A stretch of DNA of 6,310 nt. It comes from Lachnospiraceae bacterium (GTDB lineage: Bacteria > Bacillota > Clostridia > Lachnospirales > Lachnospiraceae). Below the pieces are notes generated by a model. That model ran no database searches. It worked only from the letters and a program-made list of their open reading frames with translations, and was not told the DNA's origin. The translations under genes and the position numbers were made by a program. How positions within the stretch are numbered: the stretch's first letter is position 1; every line of letters begins with the position of its first letter. Shown here piece by piece: positions 4,919-6,310 of the stretch. The stretch lies in assembly GCA_017437205.1 (NCBI GenBank), contig JAFSBP010000347.1, forward strand, positions 1-6,310. The letters are read 5' to 3'.

Positions 4919-6214
4919 TCACGCTGCCTTCTGGAGACGCATCTGTTTGTTATGATATTTGTAAAGATTGTGACCGATAGAAATTAGAAAAACCTCCATC
5001 TGCACGGATTTTATCCCTCTTCGCACAATCCGCTTATAGCAGCGGTCGTTTTTCATGATTCCAAAAGTGCCTTCTGCCTGTATGGAGCGGTTCATTCTCA
5101 GTAAGGCTCCCTGTATACTGTTCAGGTTATTTATCACTTCTGCGTGCATGGCCGTCAGTTCACTGTTTAGTCTTATTGTCCTGTTTTTCTCTGTTTTTTT
5201 ACACTGGGCTGCATAAGGACATCCGCCACAGTCTTCACAGATGTAGACCTCTTCCTGACGGCCGTATTGATTCCCACGCACCGCTTTGCGATAGGCAAAA
5301 TCAAACCGCTTTCCATTCGGGCAGCGCAACACCCCATCTTCATCAATCTTAAAGTTTACCGCACGGAACGGATCTTCGTGGTATTTTTTGTCCTTTGTCT
5401 CTTTTTCAAACATCGGGAACTTCATGTACTTTTCCATTCCATGCTGTTCGCAGTAAATATAATTATTATAAGAGCCATACCCTGCATCCGCCACCGGGTA
5501 TTTCGGATAGAATCCGTAGGTTCGATGGAACTGTTCCAACAGGGGAATAAAACAGTCCATGTCTGCCCGGTATTGATTGACATCCACCACGGCAATGTAT
5601 TCATCTGCCACGCCCACCTGTACGTTATAGGCAGGAAGCAGCTGGTCATTCCCCATATAGTCGGTCTTGATCCGCATGAAGGTCGCATCATGATCCGTTT
5701 TGGAATAACTGTTCCTGTCCAATCCGCAGATATCTAGCTTTTCCACGTATTCTTCCAGTTTTTCCGTGTACTCCTTCAGTTTTTCATACTGACGCTGCTG
5801 TGTACTCTTGCGGTGACCGGTTCCGTGGACAAATTTCTCGGGGTCCAGCTTCCAGACATTGGAAAAACGGCTAAGAATTTCTCTCAACTGCTCAGGCACA
5901 TATTCGGTGTTTGTCTGTATGGTCATTCCGCTCCAGACCAGATCACGGTTGATTTCCTCCAGAAGCAGGGTAACCTTTTCGAACAAACGGTATCTGGACT
6001 TCTCCGTTGCTTTTTTCCATACCCAGCTGTATTTATTCGCGTTCGCCTCAAACTTTGAACCGTCGATATACAGATGATTGAGGTCAACGCCTTCTTTTTC
6101 AAAAATCACCTTATTGATGTCATTAAAGATTGTTTCAATCTGATCTCCCAGAACTTCATTGATGAAATAGCCAAAGGTGCGATAGGATGGTTTTTGATGA
6201 TCCATCAGATACAT
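4919..6214 (-). pseudogene. IS1182-family transposase, C-terminal 431 residues (frame-disrupted copy)
   Basis: This fragment keeps the whole catalytic region of a DDE transposase. The first acid is D51 in LYIDGSKFEANANK, the second D243 in YPVADAGYGSYNNY, and the third E381 in QAEGTFGIMKNDR. Between the last two lies a Cys cluster C326-x2-C329-x2-C332-x5-C338 (CEDCGGCPYAAQC). The C-terminus KRIVRRGIKS...SIGHNLYKYHN is also typical. The apparent start at 6214 (MYLMDHQKPSYR) is not a real one: no Shine-Dalgarno site precedes it, and in the family this phrase lies well inside the protein. The N-terminal portion is found directly upstream in a different frame (6213-6310). Catalytic residues are intact, so the lesion is confined to the junction at 6213-6214. 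The gene reads opposite to all its neighbours. Catalytic-motif assignment is from recalled family patterns. Confidence 0.85.
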
Positions 6215-6310
6215 GTTCCGGGATGTTTTTCAGATACTGTTCTAAGTTGACCTCCTCCATCAATTCGTCAAACGTGAAAACCGGATCACAAATATCTAAA
6301 TAATCCGAAA
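6213..6310 (-). pseudogene. IS1182-family transposase, N-terminal fragment (continues beyond window)
   Basis: Read on the - strand from base 6308, this frame encodes 32 residues including DYLDICDPVFTFDELMEEVN and LEQYLKNIPEH. These match the beginning region of the same transposase family. At 6213-6214 it meets the C-terminal fragment one frame away. Past the junction this frame gives 18 unrelated codons and then TGA. In full-length relatives a further block of several dozen residues separates IPEH from MYLMDHQ, so a deletion plus frameshift is the simplest explanation. The start codon lies outside the window. Confidence 0.75.

Larger units (their letters stand above)
4800..6310 (-). mobile_element. 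IS1182-like insertion sequence, decayed, extends beyond the right edge
   Basis: The element includes the - strand transposase remnants and the non-coding 3' flank down to about 4800, where the hflX frame breaks. Its left end is marked by a long inverted repeat (4803-4837) beginning GGCTGTGAAAAA, which resembles end sequences I associate with this family; the precise boundary (4799-4803) is inferred. The other end, the matching terminal repeat and any target duplication lie outside the window. Because the transposase has an internal deletion and frameshift, this copy is unlikely to move by itself, although an intact relative could act on its ends. Confidence 0.8.

Noticed and set aside
4746..4955. 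A genuine 69-residue small protein
   Set aside because: Only its first 18 residues look like coding sequence (HflX start); the rest is IS non-coding DNA and the antisense end of the transposase.

Overview
The window looks like chromosomal DNA from a gut-type Clostridia bacterium, most likely Lachnospiraceae. The reasons are the class-A RNase P RNA, a small sigma factor translationally coupled to a one-pass membrane partner, purine-rich Shine-Dalgarno sites, and protein styles typical of that family. The genus cannot be fixed from the sequence. Every host gene reads on the + strand; a damaged insertion sequence reads on the - strand at the right end.

Layout: (1) 2-295, the C-terminal end of an ECF-like sigma factor. 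It overlaps by 4 bp a membrane-anchored probable anti-sigma or sensor protein (292-1311). (2) A short intergenic region with a well-spaced sigma-A-type promoter and a perfect 9-bp hairpin at the predicted transcript start, then a lactonase-family beta-propeller protein (1422-2471). (3) A terminator hairpin directly abutting the rnpB promoter, then the complete RNase P RNA gene (about 2561-2910). (4) A 153-nt spacer holding two diverged copies of one structured RNA element (2920-2964 and 2980-3022) and a third hairpin, followed by dut, the dUTPase (3064-3498). (5) A lipoprotein made of about ten TPR-like repeats (3575-4735). (6) Only the first ~18 codons of what looks like hflX (from 4746), cut off by an IS1182-like element whose left end lies near 4800 and which runs off the right edge. 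Its transposase is itself broken: the N-terminal part (6213-6310) and the C-terminal part (4919-6214) are in different frames and a block of conserved sequence between them is missing.

Functionally, the sigma factor and its partner form one signalling unit, rnpB and dut are housekeeping genes, and the TPR lipoprotein and hflX appear co-transcribed (10-bp gap). The most interesting signal is the tandem RNA element between rnpB and dut. Its two copies keep the same architecture (stem, NGA/GAA internal loop, stem, GA/GAA internal loop, stem, GNNA loop, and a U-U mismatch at the same place) while six base pairs change in a compensatory way. I do not recognise it as a named RNA family. The second notable point is the hflX disruption by an IS that has since decayed.
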